A DNA stretch of 64,000 nucleotides. It comes from Oxytricha trifallax (taxonomy: Eukaryota; Ciliophora; Spirotrichea; Sporadotrichida; Oxytrichidae). The stretch's first letter is position 1. Each line of letters begins with the position of its first letter. This document shows, one piece after another, positions 36,240-48,192 of this stretch. The notes below the pieces were generated by a model. It saw only the letters and a list, made by a program, of their open reading frames with translations. It searched no databases and had not been told where the DNA came from. The position numbers were made by a program, and so were the translations under genes. The stretch is taken from positions 124,001 to 188,000 of the forward strand of contig ARYC01000057.1 of assembly GCA_000711775.1 (NCBI GenBank). Direction: 5' to 3'.

Positions 36240-37190
36240 ACTGTCATTTATAGCAGCTAGTATTATGAAATATTTGAAATTATCTTTACTTTTTAATTAT
36301 TTGCAATAATATTTACTTTTTATGATATTCAAGTAATCCTTGGATAAATATTATAAATTATAAGGGCTCCTTTAGTTGCTTATGGGTTTGCTGTTTATCC
36401 TATTCCATACTAAATTAATAATAATAATGCAAATTTGACTTTTAAATGTCTTTTTATATTTAAATTTTATGGATTTTATTTTATTTACGTAAATTATTTA
36501 TCTTTAATGCACAATACAGGATATATTTTATTTAACATTAAATAAATTAAATATTAATCAAATAAAAATAAAATTATAATAATTAAAGAACGTAACAAAA
36601 AAGTTTTAGTTAGTAAACTTAATTGTCAATTTTTATGAATATTACCATAATTATTATTTAAATTTGCTAAAAAATGTTTAGTTAAATAAAAAAGTTAGAG
36701 GCTAGAGAGTTTCTCTCCTAATAATTTATTTTATTTTTTCCTATAATATTTCTTTGTAATATCAAACAACAAAATTTAGAGATATTTTTATTTGAATTAA
36801 AAGTGATTTAACACATTTTAGTTTAGGCATTCTCATATTTTTATTTTTATCTCATAATACATAAACTTTTCCTCTTCAAATTTATTTTAATTTATGTTAA
36901 AATATTCTTTTTATTAGATTCCTACATATATTTATATAAAGTTAATAAAGTAATAGTATTAAAAACCTACCTTGGCCTTAATTATTTTAAGATATTAGAA
37001 TAATTTTTTGCTTATCACCCAATAAATTATTGTCTAATATTAAATAAATTTATATTTAATTTAATGTAAAACTTTTACTTGTCAGGGATCACCCTCCCCA
37101 AAGTTATAAGAATCAATAGGCTACTTAAATATTTTAGTAATAATTTTTTATTAAATTATACGTCAAACTTATATATTATTCACAATAAAA
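36240..37190. other. AT-rich spacer
   Basis: No convincing coding segment or structured motif between the MATE gene and the B0 gene. Confidence 0.5.
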
Positions 37191-38112
37191 ATGATTTAAG
37201 GTCTTGCAAGATAAGCGAATTTAGAGAAGCACTAATAAAAGAGAAACCCGGTTCATGAATTTATGAGATTTATTAGTTAAATTAATCTAATGTAGAAAAA
37301 TAAAAATTTAATTTATAAAACATTTTATAAAGATATGACTCTCTATAAAAGTTGAAAGACCCCATGTAAGTTCACACCCGTGGAAAAGTGAGACATCCTA
37401 GCGATGGAAACTACAATTAAGAATTATTCAGATTAAAAATTTAAATTGTTAATGTTTAGTTCATTTATTCTCAATCTATTAAGAAAAATATCTCAAAATT
37501 TAGTAGATTTAATAGCTTCATCGTGCCAAAGTTTAAGAATACGTCAATCGATGTGAAATTTTAGCGTGCTATTCAATATCAATTTCTGGGAGCTTTAAAA
37601 TTAGATTTTACTAATAAAGTGGATGTCAATAAGAAAATGGTCATTGCAAGTTAAAATTTAATGGAAATTAAGTGCATTAATAAGAGCCATCTTGCTGAGA
37701 CTACTACTCTTGCTAAAGTTAACTTATTGAACTAACTTTTAAAATAAATTATAAAGAACACAAAATTTAATTTACTATACAATTAGAGAATCGCTGTATA
37801 ATTTTCTGGGATTAATATTTATTTGCAGTTTCTTAGTAAAATATATATTTTTATAAACTTTTTGTTAAAGAGAGAGATAAGTAATAGTTCGATGGTTCTT
37901 TCATTAATTTAATAAAGCAATTGCAACAAGTCAAAATTTAAAAAATTTAGAATCCCACATCACAAACGCAATAAATCTAAGTTTTTTAATTAGTTTTATT
38001 TTTAATAAAATAGAGCATATTTTAATAGGTAATTATTTAAAAGTTTTCATAGATGGATTTAATTTAATCAAAGTATAAAGTATTATGTGAATTAAAGTTT
38101 CTTTTAAATTGA
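37191..38112 (+). CDS. Unrecognised tandem gene family, copy B0
   Basis: Family member with the pieces MIQGLARQANLEKH (start), KVRHPSDGNYNQELFR, FNSFIVPKFKNTSIDVKFQR, KKMVIASQNLMEIK, ETTTLAKVNLLNQLL and FDGSFINLIKQLQQVK. The same blocks appear in order in B1 (about 41.0-41.9 kb) and B2 (about 45.6-46.4 kb). An IES with AGATT pointers (37430-37434 and 37505-37509) splits the codons for FR-FNSF, the same place as in B1. Other AT-rich gaps, for example after 37740, are presumed IESs or introns. No known domain; probably a protein of about 250 residues. The end is approximate. Confidence 0.68.
37435..37509. other. IES in B0, pointer AGATT
   Basis: AGATT at 37430-37434 and 37505-37509. Excision of 75 bp gives YNQELFRFNSFIVPKF. 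Confidence 0.8.
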
Positions 38113-38180
38113 TAATTTACTATGTTTTTTTACATTTTTACTTGAATAATAAAAACAGAAGAAAGAAATCAAGAACTGTG

Positions 38181-40509
38181 ATGAGTCTCACAAAGCGCGA
38201 AGAAGGGGAAGATAGTTATGGGTAGAACTAAGAAGGTTTAGTAACTAGGAGAAATAAGCCTCATCCACTTACTTAATATAACAATTCGAAATAATATTGT
38301 TATAGTATTTACTTTTTTTATGCAGATTTATTTTTGCACTTATTTATTATCGAGCAATTTAGTTATTATTTTTCAAGAAGTTCAAGCAATAATAATTGTT
38401 AGAAATTTAAGAAGAAAATATTCAACAAACATCCAAAATAGATAAAGATTTTACTGATGCTTATTCAAAATTTTCAAAACTTGAGTATGATAGAAGAGTG
38501 CCCAGTATTGATAGTTTTGAGTTGAACGACGTGCAAGAAGAGGAATGTTTTAAAGATTGATAATAAATTCAAAAATAACTGTCGCATTCATCAATCAGTG
38601 AATTTAAAGAAGAAAATGATAATGAAAGAACAATTGCTTTGAGAAAATTGGTGTTAACTTTATAGGAAAATTTTAGAAAAATTTAAATTTTAAAACAATA
38701 AAAATTGTAAAATGAATAATTTAAGGATTTTTATACAAAACCCACTTACTTAATCTACTTAAAATAACTTAATGTCCTTTTAAACTTCTTAAACTTAGCA
38801 ATCTCCCTAATATAGTAAAAAGATCAAGTTTATTAAGATTCCATATTATTTTAAAAATCCCTTAATGTATATAAAAATATCTCTAATTTTTAAGAAAACA
38901 GAATATTTAAAAAAAATATCCAAAGTAAAATCTAGAAGAAATTCCATATAATAGTATTAAACCATAGAAATCCTTATAATAATTGACTATAGATTTCAGC
39001 CCAATCATTCCAACTAAGAAAGAAAGACTAAATAAAAAAAAATTGAAAGAGCTTTCCTAATTTCATCATCAAAGAATATCATATTTACAGAATATAGTGG
39101 ACAAAGATGATTATGAATTAGGAGATTGGGAAAATTCCTCAAAAATGAGTATCAATTGTTATTAAATTTTAATACAAAACACCTTTTTTACTTATTAATT
39201 CTCTTAAAATTATTAATATTGTGAAGCTGATTGGCAAAATTATTAAAAACTACTTTTCAACAGTGATATCCAATATTCTTTGTAATCAAATGGATTTGGA
39301 TGTTGTCTCCCTTTTAATAAATAACCAAAATAACTTGATTTATAAAACATATAAAAATGTGTTCTTAAAATGCAGGGTGAAGATTTGATTGATAGTAACA
39401 TATCAATTTAAATTGAGAATATTCAATTCTAAGAACTCTAATATTTGTATTTTACTTTTACTATAGGTATATTCCCTAAGTTTATTCCACTTTTATTTTC
39501 ATGATTTTTTAAGATATATATATATATATTCTTTAATATTTTAGACAAAAAAGGAAGCAGAGACTTATAAAAAATAAATAAGGAGTGTTTGCCAATTATG
39601 AAGAACAGCTTGATAAACCCACAAACATTTAAGAAAGATTTCAAATAATTAAAAATAAAGTGAAGTAGTATTTAGAAAAGAGAAGGAAATACACTAATTA
39701 TTACAAAGTAAGTGGTGTCAAGAGTGGATAAATTGCTCTTATAGGCTTGATCAAAATTAACAAGAACACAAATTTATTTTTTATTTTTCAAAGATAAAAA
39801 TATTGTTTGAGAAAATAATTGCAAATAAAATCTAGAACACACCACAACTACTTAAAATTAAATCATGTAGTATGAAACCCTTGTTTATCATATAGAAAAT
39901 AAGCTCACTAATAAATTAGGAATAAGAGTATGCCAATACTTTCAAACATTTTTAAATAATAATTTATAACTTTTGCCTTATGCAGCAAAATTTTTAATTT
40001 AATACTTCTGTTAATTTGCCCTTATAGCATGAAAAGAATCTAAACCAAATATCATAAAGCCCTGTGGTTATTAATAATTTAACGAGTAATTATTCAAATA
40101 ATTTAAGCATAAAAATACATAACCCGCCAACAAATGGTTCTTATCAAACATTCAGCGACATTTTTAATTAAATCTAATCTAACAGATCAAATATTAATAA
40201 TAATAAGGGCCCCATAGATTTACATAAAGTTTAATAATTTAAGGGAAATGACCAGGCAATTAAGTAAAAACAGAAGAGTTGTTTTGTAGAGAAAAAAATT
40301 AAGTAAAAAAATAATATGCAAGGTGCGTTTATTTTTAACTTTCTTAAATTAATTTCATAAATTTTCTTTCTGTATTTAAAATCTTTTTATCCTTGTGATA
40401 ATACAAAACGAGAATAAGATATTAAATATCTCTATAAACATTAAGTTGGAGCTATAGTGATAACTTCACAGTAAACTAATAAATAATATTAATTTAACTA
40501 TTAAAATGA
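38181..40509 (+). CDS. Lys/Asn/Gln-rich protein between B0 and B1, unrecognised
   Basis: ATG 38181 opens with SLTKREEGEDSYGQNQEGLV. Later coding-like pieces on the plus strand are FTDAYSKFSKLEYDRRVPSI, SHSSISEFKEENDNERTIAL, FSPIIPTKKERLNKKKLKEL, QGVFANYEEQLDKPTNIQER, YLEKRRKYTNYYKVSGVKSG and IHNPPTNGSYQTFSDIF, ending at TGA 40507-40509. AT-rich gaps between them are presumed IESs; the pointers were not resolved. The protein is strongly basic and polar with no recognised domain. In this code random AT-rich frames stay open, so the exact joins are uncertain. Confidence 0.5.
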
Positions 40510-41005
40510 AACTAATAATAATGGCAGTATTTCATCCAAGCTTTTGATACAAAATTATATATAATAAAATTAAAAAATTAAAGTAACTTTTAATTAATAT
40601 TATTAAATTGATAGAATTTTCAAAATAATTCGATTGGAGAGATAAATTATTAATCCTATGTGCTAATATTTTACAATGATATAAATACATCTACATTATA
40701 GGAAATTTAAGTTGTGTATTTATATTTTATTTACTTGTGAGTTATCAAAAATGCATATTGATATAGAATTTGTATTATCAATTTATTAATATTTAAGTTA
40801 ATCTAAAGTTATATGTATTATTTGAAAAAATAGAAAGTCATATAGAAAATATTAAAATAATTATTCAAATAATTTATTTAAAATAAATTTGATAATTTAA
40901 AATAGAGAACTATCCCTTAGTGGTAATATAATGAATTATTATTATAAATATATTTCATTTTAAATTTATAGACTATGATTTAGTAAGTAGCAAGAAAGTT
41001 TAATA

Positions 41006-41860
41006 ATGACGCGAGAGCTCTCTAAAGACCGAAAATTTATGATTTTATGAGGTCTGATACGAAAATAATAACAAATTTAGACTTATGTTATAAAATATTA
41101 TTTAAATTTGCTAAATAAATTGGATACTATTGAAAAGCTGGCTAATCCATTGAAAATTAGAATAAAGGGGAAGTTAAAACATCCATAAGATGGAATATAC
41201 GATTAAGAAATATATAGATACGTTATAATGTTTATAATGACAATATTTGTCAGTAAATTACTGTTAAAATTCAATTGCTTAATTTCAACAATTAATTTTA
41301 TAAAAATCAGATACAATAGCTTTATTGTAAAAAAAGTAGATAATTCTCCTGTACGAATAAAAATTCGACGCGCAATACAAAATAAATTGTTGAATGAACT
41401 AGAAAACGATGAAATGAATGAAATCTAAATAAATAGAAAAATAGAGATTGCAGGATAAAATCTTTTTGAGATTAAAAAGTGGAAAGACCCTGAAATTATT
41501 AGAGACAGGAAAAATCTACAAAATACTTTAAAATTAATTGAGTTTAATTAATCAGAAAATAAGCACATTTAAAAAATTAAAAATAATACTTAATATCCTC
41601 CTGACAATAAATCAGAAACAACTACTATCCAAAGAGTTAACTTATTGTTTAAATAAATTATTTTTTTCTCTAAATATTTGAATTATTTATTCATAGATAA
41701 TTTTTACTGAGTATTACTAAACAGATTATACCTGCGTCAGCGTGAAAACGATTTATTTGATGAAAACTTTATAGATTTAATCAAATCTTTAAAGAAAGTT
41801 TCACTATGTATCTCTGAAAATTTAGAAACGAGCAAGTTTAAAACATTTAAATTCTTTATT
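41006..41860 (+). CDS. Unrecognised tandem gene family, copy B1
   Basis: Contains NPLKIRIKGKLKHPQDGIYD, then after an IES RYNSFIVKKVDNSPVRIKIR, RAIQNKLLNELENDEMNEI, RKIEIAGQNLFEIKKW, ETTTIQRVNLLFKQI and ENDLFDENFIDLIKSLKKV. These align with B0 and B2 block for block. The IES has AGATAC pointers (41216-41221 and 41309-41314) and sits at the same codon position as the B0 IES. A putative start at 41006 (MTRELSKDRK) is not conserved with the other copies and is uncertain, as is the C-terminus. No domain was recognised; the conserved SPxRIKxRRA core is very basic. Confidence 0.7.
41222..41314. other. IES in B1, pointer AGATAC
   Basis: AGATAC at 41216-41221 and 41309-41314. Excision of 93 bp gives YDQEIYRYNSFIVKKV. 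Confidence 0.83.
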
Positions 41861-42333
41861 ATTTATAATAGTATAATTATTTTTTACAAGTAAAAATCAT
41901 TCAATCTAAATGTAGAGTTGAAAGACTTTTAAAATATTCAGAGCATGTTACTTAACTCATTTGTAAAAACTATAATTTAAAAATAAAATATAATATTCTC
42001 TGAATTTTATGTTAAATTCAATAAATATATTTCATGTCGTCATCGTCAAAGTACTTAATAGTCGTACAATATTTTAGGGGATGCTATTTATATAAAATTA
42101 AGTTAAATTTATTATAATAAAATCTTATTATAAGCAAATATTCTAGATTTATTTAAGCATTTCTAAATAAAAGCAATGTTTTTAAAAATTTAATTTCTTT
42201 ATTAAAATGTTTATTATTTTTATATTTATAGGACTGTATTAGATGTTTAATAATTCATAATTTCCCAAATATAATTAATCCAAGAGATATATTAAATAAG
42301 TAAAAATAGTAAAATTTATAATTAAACTTGAAA

Positions 42334-44308
42334 ATGACAAATAAAGATTCTCAATCATCATCGCATTTTCATAAAGATGATAAGTTTTTCAATTTCTAAA
42401 CTAATATTTAAAAAGAGTGGGAATTTAAAAATTCCTCTACTATTGGAAAAAAAGATGAAAGTTTTAATTAAGAAGTGTCGTTTAATGATGATTAATATAA
42501 AATAACTATTGAAAACATAGACATTGAGAAATTTCATATTTGAATTGTATAAATTTTGTGGAATTATACATATTAATAAATAGGAGAGTCAAATCTCTCA
42601 TCCAACTATATCTAATAATACAAACAGTATACTATTAACTCTAAACAAAATATTAATTTATTATAAGCCTTTCTTACATTAGTTTTAATTTTAAACTCAA
42701 AACAGCACTTTGAACTTGCCAATTATTTCAAATAATGAAACGAATACCTCGCCAAAACAGAAGTTATTTGAGGTCTAAAATTAATACATATCAAAGTCGT
42801 CATGTCTTTTGAAAAAATAGGTGCTCCTACTTTGTATTCTTAAGCCCAATATTCCAGAATTATAAAATGTAAATATTAAAATGGAGAGAATAAGTTACAA
42901 GGAATTGAATAGTTTCAAGTAGAAACTTTAATTTTTAAAAATTTTATAAAAATTAAGCATAGATTTATTATTTATATAATCTATCAATACAAACATAAAA
43001 AGAGTACAGAAGAACTTGATCAAAGAAGTTGTCAAAATATTTACAACAAAATGAAATTGAAAATTAAGACTAAAATTTAAGATAGAAAAAGATATTCTAA
43101 ATACTTTAAAGTTTATATCTCAACCTAGAATTCTAATTCTATTATTGCCTTTATAAAGTTCAAGAGTAATTAAAAAATATAAAAGTATAGTATATTTTTT
43201 TATTTATTATCTCATTAAAGAGAGATAGTCTATTAGTAAAATCTTAAACATTAAAGGATCTATTCATATTAAAGCAAACAATTAAATTAAATGAATAATC
43301 TTAGGATATCAAAGAGAAGCAAAAATTAGATTAATGTACAATAGAAGATAACTTAGATCGATCTCAATCTCTTTAACAACAAAATTCAATATAAAATACT
43401 TTAAATCTTAATAAAATGCAAAGTTTGAAACTATTTCAACTTAATAATTAATCATTTTCTGCTCTGGATTTTAAGAAATCTGATTCAAACAATTCTGAAA
43501 AAGAATTTGAAAAACTCGGATAAGATAATACCCTTTATATTAATTAATAATCATTATGAAGTAATTGCAAATTTAATTATTTAAAGTAATAAATCACATT
43601 TATTTTCATAGAACTTAAAATATCATAAGATTGACTTTTAAATTCAAGCTATCCTTACTTATTTATCTTAATTTTTACATTTATTTATCAAGTTTTAACT
43701 AATAGAATAAACTATTCTTGAATGATATCTAGACTTTGAAAATTGGAAAATTTAAAAGTTCTAATGAGATATTATATTTAAATTAAGAGTGTTAAGACTT
43801 GAATTTTTCTAATTTATTGAAGCTTAATACAAGTTAATAATTCCTGAGTTTTGATACTTAGAGCCTTTACTTTATTTATTTAAATTATTAAATCATATAA
43901 TATCAAAAATGCCTTGATAAGGGAGATTAAAAAATTGAACAATTATAAAATGACTAGAACGTTATACAAAAGTAAATTCTTGATAACAAAGGCTTGAATT
44001 TTATTGAAGTCAAATTATTAAATCTAAAACTTGAAATAGAAAAATAGAGAAATTCCTTAAAACTTCCTGATAAACTTAAAAAGGACAGAGAGACATAGAT
44101 TAAAAATTAATAGGAAAATCATTTATATTTTCTTCTGGAAAATAGCTAAGTTGATATTGCTTTACCTGATATACTAAGATGGAGGGAGAAAGTGTTGCTT
44201 TTATCATCCATCACTTTGATGTAAATCAATAATAGTTTTATATGTTTTTATATAAATTTAAAAGTTAAAACCTACATAAATTTATAAATCTTGAACATAG
44301 ATAGTTGA
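42334..44308 (+). CDS. Asn/Gln/Lys-rich coiled-coil protein between B1 and B2, unrecognised
   Basis: ATG 42334 starts TNKDSQSSSHFHKDDKFF. Further plus-strand pieces are NETNTSPKQKLFEVQNQYIS, MERISYKELNSFKQKLQFLK, TLKDLFILKQTIKLNEQSQD, FSALDFKKSDSNNSEKEFEK, LNFIEVKLLNLKLEIEKQRN and ENSQVDIALPDILRWREKVL, ending at TGA 44306-44308. IES/MDS boundaries were not resolved between pieces. The amphipathic, heptad-like sequence near the end suggests a coiled coil. No known domain was recognised and no clear similarity to the 38181-40509 gene was found. Confidence 0.5.
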
Positions 44309-44669
44309 CAACCATTTATATAATATGTAGAGATTAAAGTATTTTTAAAGTTTGGAAATTACAAATGACTCATTACAATTTAATTTTGTTAATTCTAGAA
44401 ACTGAAATCAATAAATCCTCATCTAGTTTTACCATATTTTATAAATAAATATAAAATTAATAATTGATGTTTATTAATGGATAAAATAAAAATATCTTAA
44501 GTTTTTAATCCATTTATCTAATTTATGAATGATTAATTAAGTTCTTCTTATTATAGGTAAACTATTTAGTTACTAATTTTTAAAGTGTTTTAATTAAATT
44601 TTTATATTAGTCCGCAGTTGTAAATTATAAATATATAAATGCACATAATTAAATTAACAATATTTATTA

Positions 44670-45089
44670 TTGTAGGAATACATTTGATTTGGGGAAATAA
44701 TTTATAATTAATTAATTAATTAAATATAATAATTCGTGGCAGTTAACTTTCTGGAAACCTATACAATATGATATTCATTTGAAAGATAATTCAAAATCAG
44801 CTGGACTTTACTATTGGTGGTATCCTCTATCGCATCCCTGGAGTGAGATAACTTGAGTTTAATTTTTGGTGATTTGTTTAGTTGATTTTACTGCCAAAAT
44901 TAAACTCAAGTTATCTCGCTCAAGGGATGCGATAGAGGGGTACCACCAATAGTAAAGTCCAGCTGATTTTGAATTATCTTTCAAATGAGTACCATATTGT
45001 CTATGTTTCCAGAAAGTTAACTGCCACGAATTATTATATTTAATTAATTAATTATAAATTATTTCCCCAAATCAAATGTATTCCTACAA
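44670..45089. mobile_element. Foldback/MITE-like palindromic element, copy 1
   Basis: A near-perfect inverted repeat: arms of about 190-200 bp from TTGTAGGAATACATTTGATT to the mirrored AATCAAATGTATTCCTACAA, around a short spacer containing TTGGTGATTTGTTTAG. It is flanked by TA on both sides, fitting Tc1/mariner-type TA insertion. It has no coding capacity, so it would need a transposase in trans. A second copy lies at 49663-50079. Confidence 0.9.
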
Positions 45090-45578
45090 TAATTAAAAAT
45101 GATTCAGGGTATTCTTAACAAGGTCAATACTGACTAGAGAAATCTACATAGACCTTCTCTTATTAATTAATAAATATAATTACCAAAGTTATTATAAATA
45201 AAATGTGTTTAAATAGGGGAAAAATAAAATATAGATGATACTTAAATGAATGAGAAAAATAAATTATAATTAAAATTATTCATAAGCTTTAAAGTAAAAT
45301 AAATATTTCCATAGATAAATTATCCAAGCAAAGATTTTTAGATAAAAAAAAATTAGTAAATAGTAAAAAATTAAAATTAAAAAGGATATAAAACGATAAA
45401 ATCATAGAAAAATTCTAAAATAAAATCATCATAAAATAAGTGACTCAAATTAAAAATATTGCAATTCAAAATTTTTAGCATTATTTAACTTATCTTTAAT
45501 TGTTAAATATTTTTTTAAAAAAAATATGTATATATTTAGAATGAATTAAAATTCAGCAATTTTTATAACAATAATGAA

Positions 45579-46417
45579 ATGATGTTTATGCGAGATGTTC
45601 AATCTAGCAATAGATTACATTAAAATCCTTTAAAAGTTAAGACAAAGCAACTTAAGGAAATATTATTTACTTAAAGTATTCAATTAGTTTATTTTTTTAA
45701 ATATATAAAGGACAAAGTACTGCCAAATGGGTAAGTGAGACAAGAACTTCATAGAATAAACAGTTTTATCATTGAAGAAGAGCAATCTCCTATAAGAATT
45801 AAAATGAGAAGAGCCTTATTTTATTATTTTATTATAAAACATTTTTTAATTAAAAATTGTCATAGTCAAATATTTGAACGAAATCATACTTAATTAAAAA
45901 TATCTGTTTAATGTTTTTATTTTAAATAAAGAGCACTGTAAATGAAGATACTGTAAGAATTAGAAAATGAAGAAAGTAAAATTGAACTCAAAAGAAAATT
46001 AGAAATAGCTTCTTTAAATTTATTTGAGTAAAATCCATTCAGGTGATAGACAGAGCTCACTTCTATTAAGAGAATCAATCTATAATAGATTTATTTAATT
46101 TTCTTTATGATTTATAGTTTCTATTATATTTGTTATAATTAAACAGTGAATATATTATACTTAACAACTTATTTATTAAGTAGACAGAGAATGATAAATT
46201 TGATAAAGACTTTCTCGAGCTAATTAAAAAATTGACTTCAGTATAAATTTAAAGCGAATTTTTGAAAGATCATTGGGGATATATAAAAAGCTAAAAGTTT
46301 AAGATTTTAATGAAAGGTAGAGACTATAATAATTTTAGAAGTAAGTTAGACTATTTAATCATTATTAAACGATTATTAAAAATTAAAAAATAAAGGATTT
46401 TATCATTTTTTTATTGA
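45579..46417 (+). CDS. Unrecognised tandem gene family, copy B2
   Basis: ATG 45579 gives MMFMRDVQSSNRLHQNPLKV and KTKQLKEILF. After an AT-rich insert come PNGQVRQELHRINSFIIEEE and QSPIRIKMRRALF; after a second insert, ILQELENEESKIELKRKLEI with ASLNLFEQNPF, and finally ENDKFDKDFLELIKKLTSVQ. The order and key residues match B1 (NPLK, NSFI, SPxRIKxRRA, ELENxE, NLFE, ENDxFDxxFxxLIKxL). The IES found at the R-(Y/F)NSF position in B0 and B1 is absent here (HRINSFI reads straight through). Function unknown. Confidence 0.7.
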
Positions 46418-46789
46418 TTTTAAAATTAATCATGAATGATTTACCATTTAAAATTAAATTATGGGCACTTCATATTTAGAAAAAATATGTTGTATAATGT
46501 ATGGAAGAAACTTTATGTTTGAAAAAAAGATCACTATAATCTTTTAATTTTAAAAATTCATAAAAGTAAAATCCATAATTATCAATTCTACGCAGTTCTG
46601 ATTATTAAGGTTTGTGCCATCTAAATTTCTTTATTTTTTTTATATTCTAAATAATTTTTATAGTCGTGTTATTCGCAATATTTTCCATTTAATATTTAAT
46701 GTGCAATCATCTAATTTTCTATTTAGAAAACTAGATAGTTCAGTAGAAAAGTATTATATCCTAATAATCTCTTAAAAATAAAAACACAA

Positions 46790-47880
46790 TTGAAAATGGG
46801 GATGTGGGGGGCACTGTCATGAATTACGAAACCAAAAATAGTTCATTTCGTAGAGGGTCAGAGAATTTAGTTGGCAGTCCTTTGAGCTTGAGAAAATTTT
46901 AGACATAATATAATAATAAGCGTATTGGAGCATAAATAAGTGACATTTAAAACAAAATGTTGACACCGCTTAGGCGGTTTGGATAAATCCTTCAGATATG
47001 TGAAAATATATAGAGTGTTTAACATCAAGACAGTCCAGAGAAAATTAAAAATAAATATATGAATAAAAATACGATTTAATTTATCATAAATTGAAATAAA
47101 TTGACAATATAAGTTTTGGAGATCGATAGGAAAGTATAAATTAATTCATGATAACAGATATAGATAATTAAATCACTAATGTGAAATTAGTGACAAACTA
47201 AAATATTCATACTTAGCAGAATGATATTAACTCTGAAAGATAGTAAAAATCAAAATAAAACACTATAATGCTTTAAGAAAGTTTAAAATTAAGTAATGTA
47301 TTAATAGTGTAATTGGTATTATAATAGATAAAATAAAACAATATATAATTAGGGAGAATTATGTTCAATAAGATTTCTTTTAAATATTTCACTTTTTATT
47401 AATTAATCCATTGAAAAGGTTTAGAAAAAGTAAAAAATTAAAAACATTACTGATGATTAATCTGTAAAATTTTTCTCAATAAAATCAATTAAAAAATAAT
47501 AAAAAACTTGCTTTGTAAAATCAGAGTACCTGAAACTTTGTACAATAAATTTGAAATTATTTGGGTTCCAATAAACTTAAATTAAAATCGAAAACATGGA
47601 ATATAATGAAGTTTAGTATTACAAAGAAAAAAGGAATATATGAAGAAACAATCTCTTGTAAAGAACCAATGAATAATCGCAGATCACCACGAAAATTAAG
47701 AGTTTCATTATGTAAAGGTGATCGAAGACGAATTTTTACAAAGTCTACTTATCACATAGGAACTAAAATTCCATTATTGGAATACTGCAGGTCCTAAATT
47801 TAAAGAGCATAAGAGTTAAGAACTAAAACCTTAAGGAAATATTTGATCTTTCACAAGTAAAGCAAAGCATTTTTTCTGGA
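46790..47880 (+). CDS. Uncertain coding segment(s) downstream of B2
   Basis: An open frame with ATG 46819 (MNYETKNSSFRRGSENLVGS, then PLSLRKFQTQYNNKRIGAQ) runs to TGA 47092-47094. It is less AT-rich than its surroundings and includes an ACCGC/GCGGT hairpin at 46969-46982. A second coding-like stretch lies at 47560-47800 (for example EETISCKEPMNNRRSPRKLR), but two frames are open there. They may be MDSs of one gene or of different genes. No domain recognised. Confidence 0.35.
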
Positions 47881-48192
47881 AAATAAAACGTGCAAAGGTA
47901 TGTTCTTTTTTAACACAGCTCACATCTAAAATTGACTGAAATTTTCAGTTTAGATACACTAAATGGATTTGATATATCATTTCCTATATTCTTTAGTTGG
48001 AGAGAGAAGATACTTCTTTTTTCTACATTTATACTTATGTAAATAATACAACCAGACACTCTTAAAATGTTATAATGAGGGATTTTGTCTTATTTAAGAT
48101 AAATACAGTTTATATAGTTATTTATTTCTTTAATCAGATTTCCATAATTTTCAAAATATGTTAGATAAATAAGAAAAAATAGGATTTATTAA

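Noticed and set aside
36896..37100. CACCCTCCCC patch
   Set aside because: Too short and isolated to support an RNA gene or element.
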